From positions 596,501-660,500 of the forward strand of contig NZ_CP069811.1 in NCBI RefSeq assembly GCF_016894385.1: DNA of 64,000 nucleotides. The letters are read 5' to 3'. Within the stretch, counting starts at the first letter, position 1. Every line of letters begins with the position of its first letter. The translations under genes and the position numbers were made by a program. The stretch comes from Cupriavidus oxalaticus. Lineage in GTDB: Bacteria > Pseudomonadota > Gammaproteobacteria > Burkholderiales > Burkholderiaceae. Under the pieces are notes generated by a model. It was not told the DNA's origin. It saw nothing but the letters and a program-made list of their open reading frames with translations, and did no database searches. Below, piece after piece: positions 52,380-60,649 of this stretch.

Positions 52380-53145
52380 GGCCATCAAGAACAACACGCT
52401 GCTGGCCGGCCGCAAGGTGCTGGTCACCGGCGCCGCGCGCGGCCTGGGCCTGGCCTTCGTCAAGGCGCTGGCCGAAGCCGGCGCCAGCGTGGCGATGGCC
52501 GACATCCTGGCCGAGCGCCTGCAGCAGGAAGCCGAGGCGCTGCGCGCCCGCGGCCTGAAGGTGGTGCCGGTGACGCTGGACCTGTCCGACCCCGCCTCGG
52601 TGCAGGCCTGCGCCGACGCCGCGGTCAAGGCGCTGGGCGGTCTCGACGGCCTGGTCAACAACGCCGCCGTGACCGACTCGGGCGGGCGCGACGCCGGCGC
52701 CATCGACGTCGCCACCTGGGACCGCGTGATGAACGTCAACGTGCGCGGCACCTGGCTGATGACCGCCGCCTGCCTGCCGGCGCTGCGTGCCAGCGGCCGC
52801 GGCGCGGTGGTCAACCTGGCCTCGGACACGCCGCTGTGGGGCGCGCCCAACCTGCTGGCCTATGTGGCCAGCAAGAGCGCCATCATCGGCATGACCCGCT
52901 CGCTGGCGCGCGAACTGGGCCGCGACCAGATCACCGTCAACGCGGTGGCGCCGGGCCTGACGCTGGTGGAAGCCACCGAATACGTGCCGCAGCATCGCCA
53001 CGACCTGTACCGCGAGCAGCGCGCGATCTCGCGCGAGCAGCTGCCCGAAGACGTCTGCGGCGCGGTGCTGTTCGCGCTGTCCGACCTTGCCCGTTTCGTG
53101 ACCGGCCAGACGCTGGCGGTCAACGGCGGCTTTGTCATGCATTGA
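52372..53145 (+). CDS. Short-chain dehydrogenase, canonical
   Basis: 257 residues. TGAARGLGLAFVKAL, NNAA and the catalytic Y-x3-K (LAYVASKSA) are intact. The start overlaps the end of the Rieske gene by eight bases, which is strong support for both start and operon. In Rieske clusters SDRs often oxidise diol or alcohol products; that role is inferred. Confidence 0.9.
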   Translation: MPEAIKNNTLLAGRKVLVTGAARGLGLAFVKALAEAGASVAMADILAERLQQEAEALRARGLKVVPVTLDLSDPASVQACADAAVKALGGLDGLVNNAAVTDSGGRDAGAIDVATWDRVMNVNVRGTWLMTAACLPALRASGRGAVVNLASDTPLWGAPNLLAYVASKSAIIGMTRSLARELGRDQITVNAVAPGLTLVEATEYVPQHRHDLYREQRAISREQLPEDVCGAVLFALSDLARFVTGQTLAVNGGFVMH

Positions 53146-53178
53146 TCCACCGATCCACTGAAAGCAGAAGGAATCCAA

Positions 53179-53715
53179 ATGAGCGATCTTTCCCAACAAC
53201 AAAACATCAAGCGTTCCTGGGACCAACCGGAGGACGCCTCGTTCGACCAGTGGATGGAAAGCCGCGTGGCGCGCTTCTCCACGCGCAAGTACGACTGGAA
53301 CGCGCTGAAGTTCCAGGCCGACTACGACCCCAAGTACCGCCGCGCGCAGATGCGCTACCTGGGTACCGGCGGCACCGGCGTGGCCGCGGACACCAACACC
53401 GTGCCGTCGGAGCACTTCACCTTTTCGACGATGATCATCCCGGCCGGCCATGAGGGCCCGTCGCATATCCACACCGACGTGGAAGAGGTGTTCTTCATCC
53501 TGCGCGGCAAGGTCAAGCTGATCCTGGAGAAGGACGGCGAGCGCTTCGAAACCATCCTGACCGACCGCGACCTGGTCTCGGTGCCGCCGGGCGTGTATCG
53601 CGAGGAAATCAACATCGGCGAGGAAGACGCGCTGATGTGCGTGATGCTGGGCGCCCAGAAGCCGATCACGCCGACGTACCCGCCCGAGCACCCGCTGTCG
53701 AAGATCAAGCGCTGA
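53179..53715 (+). CDS. Cupin-domain protein
   Basis: 178 residues. One cupin core with metal-ligand motif 1, GHEGPSHIHTDVEEVFFILRG (His-x-His and Glu), and motif 2 around LVSVPPGVYREEINIG, where the usual second His position is not clearly filled. Single-domain cupins in catabolic clusters may be dioxygenases, isomerases or sensors. AGAAGGAAT lies before the ATG. The following regulator gene overlaps its stop by one base. Confidence 0.87.
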   Translation: MSDLSQQQNIKRSWDQPEDASFDQWMESRVARFSTRKYDWNALKFQADYDPKYRRAQMRYLGTGGTGVAADTNTVPSEHFTFSTMIIPAGHEGPSHIHTDVEEVFFILRGKVKLILEKDGERFETILTDRDLVSVPPGVYREEINIGEEDALMCVMLGAQKPITPTYPPEHPLSKIKR

Positions 53716-54617
53716 TGCCGGCCTCCGCCCGTCCGCAAGCACAGACCATGAGCACCAGCGCCATCCCGGCCACGACGCCAGCCGCCAACGAGACCCCGGA
53801 CAAGTACATTGTCCCGGGCCTGGAGCGCGGCCTGCGCCTGCTCGGCGAGTTCAGCAGCAAGGACCGCACCATGTCGGCCGCCGAGCTGGCGCGCCGGCTC
53901 AAGGTGCCGCGCTCGACCGTGTTCCGGCTGCTGGCCACGCTGGAGATGCTGGGCTTTGTCGAGCGTGCCGATGGCGGCCGCGATTTCCGGCTGGGCATGG
54001 CGGTGCTGCGGCTCGGGTTCGAGTACCTGGCGTCGCTGGAGCTGACCGAGCTGGGCCGCCCGCTGCTGGAGCGGCTGCGCGACGAGATCGGCTACCCGAC
54101 CAACCTGGTGGTGCGCGACGGGCGCTCGATCGTGTATGTGGCCAAAGCGGTGTCGCCGCGGCCCTTCGCCAGCTCGGTCAACGTCGGCACGCGGCTGCCC
54201 GCGCATGCCACGGTGCTGGGGCGCGTGCTGCTGGAAGACCTGCCGCTGGCGGAACTGCGCGCGCTGTATCCGGAGGCGCAGCTGGAAGTGTTCTCCGACA
54301 GCACGCCGCGCACGGCCGATGCGCTCTTTGCCATCGTCCAGCGCGACCGCGAGCGTGGCTACGTGCTGCAGGAAGGTTTTTTCGAATCGAGCATCTCGAC
54401 CATCGCCGCGCCGGTGCGCGACCGCACCGGCAAGGTGGTGGCGGCGCTGGGCGCCACCATTCCCGCCGCGCATATCGATCCGGCGCATTTCGATCCGGAC
54501 CAGCTGGACGCGATGGTGGAGAAAGTGCGGAACACTGCAGGCGAGCTGTCGCGCCTGCTCGACTACCGGCCGTCGCTGCACAGCGCCGGCAAGGTCGTGA
54601 ATCTGTATCGGGAGTGA
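53715..54617 (+). CDS. IclR-family transcriptional regulator
   Basis: 300 residues if read from the ATG at 53715, which overlaps the cupin stop (TGATG); an alternative ATG at 53748 is possible. The winged helix-turn-helix is MSAAELARRLKVPRSTVFRLLATLEMLGFVE, and the effector domain follows (YPTNLVVRDGRSIVYVAKA, LPAHATVLGRVLL, VAALGATIPAAH). IclR proteins of this type control aromatic catabolism. Its position inside the cluster suggests it controls these genes, with the inverted repeat at 50869 as one candidate site. Confidence 0.92.
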   Translation: MPASARPQAQTMSTSAIPATTPAANETPDKYIVPGLERGLRLLGEFSSKDRTMSAAELARRLKVPRSTVFRLLATLEMLGFVERADGGRDFRLGMAVLRLGFEYLASLELTELGRPLLERLRDEIGYPTNLVVRDGRSIVYVAKAVSPRPFASSVNVGTRLPAHATVLGRVLLEDLPLAELRALYPEAQLEVFSDSTPRTADALFAIVQRDRERGYVLQEGFFESSISTIAAPVRDRTGKVVAALGATIPAAHIDPAHFDPDQLDAMVEKVRNTAGELSRLLDYRPSLHSAGKVVNLYRE

Positions 54618-54622
54618 GGACA

Positions 54623-55426
54623 ATGTCCATGATTGAACTCGGCGGCAAGGTTGCCGTCGTTACCGGCGGGTCCTCCGGCATCGGGCTGGCGACCGTCGAA
54701 CTGCTGCTCGAAGCGGGTGCCGCCGTCGCCCTGTGCGGCCGCGACGAGGCCCGCCTGCACAGCGCCGAAGCACAGCTGCGCGAGAAATTCCCCGGGTGCA
54801 GCCTTCATGCCGCCACCTGCGACGTGCTCAAGCCGGAACAGGTCGCCGCCTTCGCGGCCGACGTGCAGCAGAAGCTCGGCAACGTCGACATGCTGGTCAA
54901 CAACGCCGGCCAGGGCCGCGTGTCCACCTTCGCCAATACCGAAGACGCGGCCTGGATGGACGAACTGCAGCTCAAGTTCTTCTCGGTGATCCACCCGACG
55001 CGCGCCTTCCTGCCGCAGCTGGAAAAGTCCGGACAGGGCGCGATCGTCTGCGTCAACTCGCTGCTGGCGCAGCAGCCGGAGCCGCACATGGTGGCGACCT
55101 CCGCCGCGCGTGCCGGCGTGCTCAACCTGGTGCGCTCGATGGCCACCGAGTTCGCGCCGAAGGGCGTGCGCGTCAACGGCATCCTGATCGGGCTGGTCGA
55201 GTCGGGCCAGTGGCGCCGCCGCTTCGAGGCGCGTCCCGAAGAGGACCGCCACCTGGACTGGGCCGCGTGGACCGCGCGCCTGGCCCAGCAGAAACATATT
55301 CCCCTTGGCCGCCTGGGCCTGCCCGTCGAGACAGCCCGCGCCATCCTGTTCCTTGCCTCGCCGTTGTCTTCGTACACCACGGGCAGCCATATCGATATCT
55401 CCGGAGGACACTCCCGTCATGCCTAA
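54623..55426 (+). CDS. SDR-family protein lacking the catalytic Tyr and Lys
   Basis: 267 residues from the ATG at 54623 (GGAGTGAGGA before it). The cofactor motif TGGSSGIGLATVELL and NNAG are intact and the catalytic Ser is present (S146, VCVNSLLAQ). But the Y-x3-K positions read T159 and R163 (MVATSAARAGVLNL), so normal SDR proton transfer cannot occur. It may catalyse a different reaction, or bind cofactor in a structural or sensory role. The start of the ThDP enzyme gene overlaps its last eight bases, and the pair must be co-translated. Confidence 0.88.
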   Translation: MSMIELGGKVAVVTGGSSGIGLATVELLLEAGAAVALCGRDEARLHSAEAQLREKFPGCSLHAATCDVLKPEQVAAFAADVQQKLGNVDMLVNNAGQGRVSTFANTEDAAWMDELQLKFFSVIHPTRAFLPQLEKSGQGAIVCVNSLLAQQPEPHMVATSAARAGVLNLVRSMATEFAPKGVRVNGILIGLVESGQWRRRFEARPEEDRHLDWAAWTARLAQQKHIPLGRLGLPVETARAILFLASPLSSYTTGSHIDISGGHSRHA

Positions 55427-57128
55427 TCAACACCAGTACGAACAACAGCAGGTCACCGTTGGCTGCGCCATCACGGCGTTCCTTGAGCAGTGCGGGGTCA
55501 AGGCCGCGTTCGGCGTGATCTCGATCCACAACATGCCGATCCTCGACGCCATGGGCGAGCGCGGCAAGATCCGCTTCGTGCCGGCGCGCGGCGAAGCGGG
55601 CGGCACCAACATGGCCGACGCCTACGCCCGCACCACCGGCGGCCTGGGCGTGTGCCTGACCAGCACCGGCACCGCCGCGGGCAATGCCGCCGGCGCGATG
55701 GTTGAAGCGCTGACCGCCGGCACGCCGATGCTGCATATCACCGGCCAGATCGAGACCCCGTACCTGGACCAGAGCCTGGCCTACATCCACGAAGCGCCGG
55801 ACCAACTCACCATGCTGAAGGCCGTGTCCAAGGCCGCCTTCCGCATCCGCAGCGCCGACACCGCCCTCAGCACCATCAAGCTGGCCGTGCAGACCGCGCT
55901 GACCGCGCCGACCGGCCCGGTCAGCGTGGAGATCCCCATCGACATCCAGGCCGCGCTGATCGACCTGCCGGCCGACCTGCAGCCGCTGCCGGTGCCGAGG
56001 CACGTGCCGTCGACGCACGCGCTGGACGCCCTGGCCGAACGCCTGGTCAACGCCAAACGTCCGCTGCTGTGGCTGGGCGGCGGCGCGCGCCACGCCAGCA
56101 AGCAGGTGCAGCGCCTGCTGGACCTGGGCTTCGGCGTGGTCACCAGCACGCAGGGCCGTGGCATCGTGGCGGAAGACGATCCCCGAACGCTCGGCGCCTT
56201 CAACCTGCACAAGCCGGTCGAGCATTTCTACCAGACCTGCGACGCGATGCTGGTGGTGGGCTCGCGCCTGCGCGGCAATGAAACGCTGAAGTACGAACTG
56301 AAGCTGCCGCGCCCGCTGCTGCGCATCGACGCCGACCCGGCCGCCGAGGGCCGCTGCTACCAGAGCGACTACTTTGTCAGCGGCGATGCCGCGCTGGCGC
56401 TGGACGCGCTGGCGGACCGCCTGGAAGGCCGCATGAAGGTCGATCCGGCTTTCGCCGCCGACCTGCGCCGCGCGCACGACGTTGCCGTCAGCAGCCTGGT
56501 CGACGGCCTCGGCCCGTACTCGGCACTGGTGCAGGCACTGCAGGGGGCCGTGGGCCGCAACTTCAACTGGGTGCGCGACGTGACCGTGTCGAACAGCACC
56601 TGGGGCAACCGCCAGCTGCGCATCTTCGACTCGCGTGCCGGCGTGCATGCGCTGGGCGGCGGCATCGGCCAGGGCCTGGCGATGGGCATCGGCGCCGCGA
56701 TCGGCGCGGCGGCCACCGCGTCGGGCAAAAAGACCTTCACGCTGGCCGGCGACGGCGGCTTCATCCTGAACCTGGGTGAGCTGGCCACCGCGGTGCAGGA
56801 ACGCGCCGACATGGTCATCGTGCTGATGAACGACAAGGGCTACGGCGTGATCAAGAACATCCAGGACGCGCAGTACGGCGGCCGCCGCCACTACGTGGAC
56901 CTGCATACGCCCGACTACGCCGCGCTGGCCAGGTCGCTGTCGCTGCGCCATGCCCGCGTCAGCAGCCTGGCGGAAGTCGGCGCGGCACTGGAGCAGGCCA
57001 CGGTCGAGCCCGGCCCGTTCCTGCTGGAAATCGACATGCTGTCGATCGGCAGCTTCAAGACCGTGTTTGCCGGCCCGCCGGTGAACAAGGAAACCCCGGC
57101 TTCGGAACAGGCCACCATCAGCGCCTGA
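55419..57128 (+). CDS. Thiamine diphosphate-dependent enzyme (acetolactate synthase / benzoylformate decarboxylase family)
   Basis: 569 residues from the ATG at 55419, which lies inside the end of the SDR gene after GGAGGA. The N-terminal PYR domain has the cofactor-activating Glu in FVPARGEAGGTNMADAYAR. The central domain contains LWLGGGARHASKQV. The C-terminal PP domain has the ThDP motif GDGGFILNLGELATAVQE ending in LMNDKGYG. Family members decarboxylate 2-oxo acids or join two of them. The following AspDH-like gene starts 13 bp after its stop. Reaction is unknown. Confidence 0.9.
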   Translation: MPNQHQYEQQQVTVGCAITAFLEQCGVKAAFGVISIHNMPILDAMGERGKIRFVPARGEAGGTNMADAYARTTGGLGVCLTSTGTAAGNAAGAMVEALTAGTPMLHITGQIETPYLDQSLAYIHEAPDQLTMLKAVSKAAFRIRSADTALSTIKLAVQTALTAPTGPVSVEIPIDIQAALIDLPADLQPLPVPRHVPSTHALDALAERLVNAKRPLLWLGGGARHASKQVQRLLDLGFGVVTSTQGRGIVAEDDPRTLGAFNLHKPVEHFYQTCDAMLVVGSRLRGNETLKYELKLPRPLLRIDADPAAEGRCYQSDYFVSGDAALALDALADRLEGRMKVDPAFAADLRRAHDVAVSSLVDGLGPYSALVQALQGAVGRNFNWVRDVTVSNSTWGNRQLRIFDSRAGVHALGGGIGQGLAMGIGAAIGAAATASGKKTFTLAGDGGFILNLGELATAVQERADMVIVLMNDKGYGVIKNIQDAQYGGRRHYVDLHTPDYAALARSLSLRHARVSSLAEVGAALEQATVEPGPFLLEIDMLSIGSFKTVFAGPPVNKETPASEQATISA

Positions 57129-57141
57129 GGAGAGCAGAAAC

Positions 57142-57942
57142 ATGCTGCATGTGTCCATGATTGGGTGCGGGGCGATTGGCCGGGGCGTGCTTGAGCTGCT
57201 CAAGAGCGATCCCGACGTCGCCTTCGACGTGGTGATCGTGCCCGAGAACGCGATGGACGAGGCCCGCGGTGCGCTGTCGGCGCTGGCGCCCGGTGCCCGC
57301 GTGGCCACGCACCTGGACGACCAGCGCCCCGACCTGCTGGTCGAGTGCGCCGGCCACCATGCGCTGGAAGAGCACATCGTGCCGGCGCTGGAGCGCGGCA
57401 TCCCGTGCATGGTGGTGTCGGTGGGCGCGCTGTCCGAGCCCGGCATGGCCGAGCGGCTGGAAGCGGCGGCGCGCCGCGGCGGCACGCAGGTGCAGCTGCT
57501 GTCCGGCGCGATCGGCGCGATCGACGCACTGGCCGCGGCCCGCGTCGGCGGGCTGGATGAAGTGATCTACACCGGCCGCAAGCCGGCGCGCGCCTGGGCT
57601 GGCACGCCGGCCGAAAAGCTGTTCGACCTGGATGCGCTGACCGAGGCGACGGTGATCTTCGAAGGGACGGCACGCGACGCCGCGCGCCTGTATCCGAAGA
57701 ACGCCAACGTGGCGGCCACGGTGTCGCTGGCCGGGCTTGGGCTGGACCGCACGTCGGTGAGGCTGCTGGCCGATCCGCATGCGGTGGAGAACGTGCATCA
57801 CGTGGAAGCGCGTGGGGCGTTTGGCGGGTTCGAGCTGACGATGCGGGGCAAGCCGCTGGCGGCGAATCCGAAGACTTCGGCGCTGACGGTGTTCAGTGTG
57901 GTGCGGGCCTTGGGCAACCGGGCGCACGCGGTATCGATTTAA
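57142..57942 (+). CDS. L-aspartate dehydrogenase family protein (NadX/DUF108)
   Basis: 266 residues, standard length. N-terminal Rossmann motif MIGCGAIGRGVLELL; the C-terminal DUF108 domain holds the catalytic-site His in ENVHHVEARGAFG and the substrate region LYPKNANVAATVSLAG. Aspartate dehydrogenase interconverts L-aspartate and iminosuccinate with NAD(P). Its place between a ThDP enzyme and an aldehyde dehydrogenase is unusual for an amino-acid or NAD-synthesis role. As I recall, the characterised P. aeruginosa enzyme (PA3505) has the same neighbours, so this may be a conserved catabolic module. Confidence 0.9.
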   Translation: MLHVSMIGCGAIGRGVLELLKSDPDVAFDVVIVPENAMDEARGALSALAPGARVATHLDDQRPDLLVECAGHHALEEHIVPALERGIPCMVVSVGALSEPGMAERLEAAARRGGTQVQLLSGAIGAIDALAAARVGGLDEVIYTGRKPARAWAGTPAEKLFDLDALTEATVIFEGTARDAARLYPKNANVAATVSLAGLGLDRTSVRLLADPHAVENVHHVEARGAFGGFELTMRGKPLAANPKTSALTVFSVVRALGNRAHAVSI

Positions 57943-57953
57943 ACGACCGACGG

Positions 57954-57989
57954 TTTGCTCCCCTCTCCCGCATGCGGGAGAGGGGAGTT
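57954..57989. repeat. Dispersed palindromic repeat (CCCTCTCCCGC family)
   Basis: GCTCCCCTCTCCCGC-ATGC-type centre with a complementary right half, in the 115-bp gap between the AspDH-like and aldehyde dehydrogenase genes. It could cause partial termination or mRNA processing inside the operon. Confidence 0.75.
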
Positions 57990-58057
57990 CCGCAGCAGCA
58001 TTTGATGGTGCCGTCGCAACAAGACACCGCACATAGACAGACATAGCAGGCAACGAC

Positions 58058-59536
58058 ATGAACCCACAAGAAGTCCTCCCCATCTGCATCGCCGGCGAAT
58101 GGCGCCCCGGCACCGGCGATCGCTACGGCACGCGCTACCCGGCCACCGGCGAAGTCGTCGCCGAACTGAACGCCGCCAGCCTGGCCGATGTGGAAGAGGC
58201 AGTGCAGGGCGCTCACCACGCCTTCCTCACCAGCGGCTGGGCTCAGCGCAAGCCGCACGAGCGCGCCGCCGTGCTGTACCGCGTGGCCGAACTGATCCGC
58301 GCACAGGCCGAGCCGCTGGCCCAGCGCCAGCGCCTGGACAACGGCAAGCCGATCAGCGAGACGCGCGCCCTGGTCGCCAGCGCCGCCGGCACCTTCCAGT
58401 TCTTTGCCGCTGCCTGCGAAACGCTGGAAGAAACCATCACGCCGCAGCGCGGCGATTGCCTGACCATGAGCGTCTACGAGCCGATGGGCGTGGTCGCGGC
58501 GATCACGCCGTGGAACTCGCCGATCGCCAGCGAGGCGCAGAAGATGGCCCCTGCGCTCGCCGCCGGCAACGCCGTGGTGGTCAAGCCCGCCGAAGTCACG
58601 CCGCTGATGGCGCTGGAACTGGCGCGCATCTGCGAAGAAGCCGGCGTGCCAAAGGGCCTCGTCAGCGTGCTGCCGGGCAAGGGCTCGGTGATCGGTGACG
58701 CCATCACCAAGCATCCGCTGGTGCGCCGCGTGTCGTTCACCGGCGGCACCACCACCGGCAAACACATCGCCCATATCGCCGCCGACAAGATGATGCCGGT
58801 GTCGCTGGAGCTGGGCGGCAAGTCGCCGACCATGGTGTTCGACGACGCCGACCTCGACCACGCGGTCAACGGCGTGCTGTACGGCATCTTCAGCTCGTCG
58901 GGCGAGTCGTGCATCGCCGGCTCGCGCCTGTTCGTGGCGCGTTCGCAGTACGAGGCCTTCATGGATCGCCTGGCGCACGGCGCCGCGCAGTTGCGCGTGG
59001 GTGATCCCGCCGACGAACGCACCCAGATGGGGCCGCTGATCACCGACCGCCACCGCGACAGCATCGAATCGTACGTCGCGACCGGCGTGCACGAAGGCGG
59101 GCAGCTGCGCACCGGCGGCGTGCGTCCCGAGGTGGCCGGCCTGCCCAACGGCTATTTCTACACGCCGACCATCATCGAAGGCCTGGATAACAACGCCCGT
59201 ATCTGCCAGGAAGAAATCTTCGGCCCGGTGCTGGTGGCGATCCCGTTCGACGACGAGGACGACCTGATCGAACAGGCCAACGACAGTGTCTACGCGCTGG
59301 CCGCCGGCATCTGGACGCGCGACTACAAGCGCGCGTGGCGCGTGGCACGTGCGGTGCAGGCGGGCAATGTGTGGATCAACACCTACAAGCAGTTCTCGAT
59401 CGCGACGCCGTTCGGCGGCTGGCGCGACAGCGGCCTGGGCCGCGAGAAGGGACGGCTGGGCATCCTGCAGTACATGGAGCAGAAAAGCGTGTACTGGGGC
59501 CTGAACGAACAACCGCTGCCGTGGGCCAACCACTGA
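58058..59536 (+). CDS. NAD(P)-dependent aldehyde dehydrogenase
   Basis: 492 residues. TPWNSPIASEAQKMAPALAAG, cofactor-site VVVKPAEVTPL, general base Glu in LELGGKSPT, catalytic Cys in SSSGESCIAGS, and EEIFGPVLVAIPF are all present. The pattern is close to hydroxymuconic-semialdehyde and betaine-aldehyde-type dehydrogenases. With the extradiol dioxygenase directly downstream (23 bp), oxidation of a ring-cleavage semialdehyde is a reasonable proposal. Confidence 0.92.
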   Translation: MNPQEVLPICIAGEWRPGTGDRYGTRYPATGEVVAELNAASLADVEEAVQGAHHAFLTSGWAQRKPHERAAVLYRVAELIRAQAEPLAQRQRLDNGKPISETRALVASAAGTFQFFAAACETLEETITPQRGDCLTMSVYEPMGVVAAITPWNSPIASEAQKMAPALAAGNAVVVKPAEVTPLMALELARICEEAGVPKGLVSVLPGKGSVIGDAITKHPLVRRVSFTGGTTTGKHIAHIAADKMMPVSLELGGKSPTMVFDDADLDHAVNGVLYGIFSSSGESCIAGSRLFVARSQYEAFMDRLAHGAAQLRVGDPADERTQMGPLITDRHRDSIESYVATGVHEGGQLRTGGVRPEVAGLPNGYFYTPTIIEGLDNNARICQEEIFGPVLVAIPFDDEDDLIEQANDSVYALAAGIWTRDYKRAWRVARAVQAGNVWINTYKQFSIATPFGGWRDSGLGREKGRLGILQYMEQKSVYWGLNEQPLPWANH

Positions 59537-59559
59537 ACCCGGCAGGCTGGAGAGAAGCA

Positions 59560-60534
59560 ATGATCAAGGTATTGGGAATCGACGAGATCGTCTACGGCGC
59601 GGATGACTTTGACGCCTGCCGTGGCTTTTTCTCGGACTGGGGCCTGGCCATCAAGCGCGACGACGCGCAGGGCCTGGACTTCGAAACGCTGAACGGCTGC
59701 CGCGTGCTGGTGCGCCGCATCGACGATGCTTCGCTGCCGCCCGCGATCGAGGCCGGCCCGACGCTGCGCGAAGTGGTGTGGGGCGTCGAGTCGCAGGCAT
59801 CGCTCGATCATCTGGCTGATGCGATCGCCGATGCGCCTGGCTTTGTGAAGCAAGGCGAAGGGGCCACGCTGCGCATCGGCTGCACCGATCCGAACGGCCT
59901 GGCGGTGCGCTTCCAGGTCACGCGCAAGCATGACGTGCAGGTCGAATGCGCGCTGATGAACACGTGGAACGACAAGCCGCGCATGAACCAGCGCAGCCCG
60001 ATCTACGACCACGCCACACCGATCGAAGTCGGCCACGTGGTGTTCTTCGTGAAGGACGTCAAGGCCACCGAGCAGTTCTATGTCGAGAAGTTCGGCTTCG
60101 TGCCGTCCGACCGCTACCCGGACCGCGGCGCGTTCCTGCGCTGCACAGCCGACGGCGGCCACCACGACCTGTTCCTGCTGCAGCTGCCGGAACCCAAGAG
60201 CGGCCTGAACCACGTCGCCTTCACCGTGCGCGACATCCATGAAGTCTTCGGCGGCGGCATGCACGTCTCGCGCAAGGGCTGGGATACGCAGCTCGGCCCG
60301 GGCCGGCACCCGATCTCTTCGGCCTACTTCTGGTACTTCAAGAACCCGGCCGGCGGCCTGATCGAGTACTACGCCGATGAAGACCAGCTCGACGAACACT
60401 GGGAGCCGCGCGCCTTCGAGCCGGGCCCGACCATGTTCGCCGAGTGGGCGATCGAGGGCGGCATCGACGGCAACACCCGCCGCCAGAAGAACGCGGGCGG
60501 CCCGGCAGGCAAGTTCCTGACCGAGAAGCGCTGA
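59560..60534 (+). CDS. VOC-superfamily type I extradiol dioxygenase
   Basis: 324 residues from the ATG at 59560 (GAGAGAAGC before it); longer readings run antisense-like through the previous gene. Two VOC domains are seen. The C-terminal one has a full extradiol active site: metal ligands H159 (EVGHVVFFV), H218 (LNHVAFTV) and E269 (GLIEYY), plus His201/202 and Tyr256/259 in the positions used for catalysis in BphC-type enzymes. It should cleave a catechol-like ring next to the diol using Fe(II) or Mn(II). The N-terminal domain lacks these residues and is structural. Ring substrate is unknown. Confidence 0.88.
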   Translation: MIKVLGIDEIVYGADDFDACRGFFSDWGLAIKRDDAQGLDFETLNGCRVLVRRIDDASLPPAIEAGPTLREVVWGVESQASLDHLADAIADAPGFVKQGEGATLRIGCTDPNGLAVRFQVTRKHDVQVECALMNTWNDKPRMNQRSPIYDHATPIEVGHVVFFVKDVKATEQFYVEKFGFVPSDRYPDRGAFLRCTADGGHHDLFLLQLPEPKSGLNHVAFTVRDIHEVFGGGMHVSRKGWDTQLGPGRHPISSAYFWYFKNPAGGLIEYYADEDQLDEHWEPRAFEPGPTMFAEWAIEGGIDGNTRRQKNAGGPAGKFLTEKR

Positions 60535-60548
60535 GCATAACCACCGTC

Positions 60549-60628
60549 GCTCCCGCGAAGGCGGGAGCCCAGCGTCGTTGAAGCGCTGGCAAAAGGCAAA
60601 GTCACTGGGTTCCCGCCTGCGCGGGAAC
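60549..60628. repeat. Head-to-head pair of dispersed palindromic repeats (GTTCCCGC family)
   Basis: GCTCCCGC-GAAG-GCGGGAGC at 60549-60568 and GTTCCCGC-CTGC-GCGGGAAC at 60609-60628, with inverted flanking sequence (CCCAG and CTGGG). They fill the gap between the dioxygenase and reductase genes. Confidence 0.75.
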
Positions 60629-60649
60629 GACGAAAGAAGGAAGCAGCAA

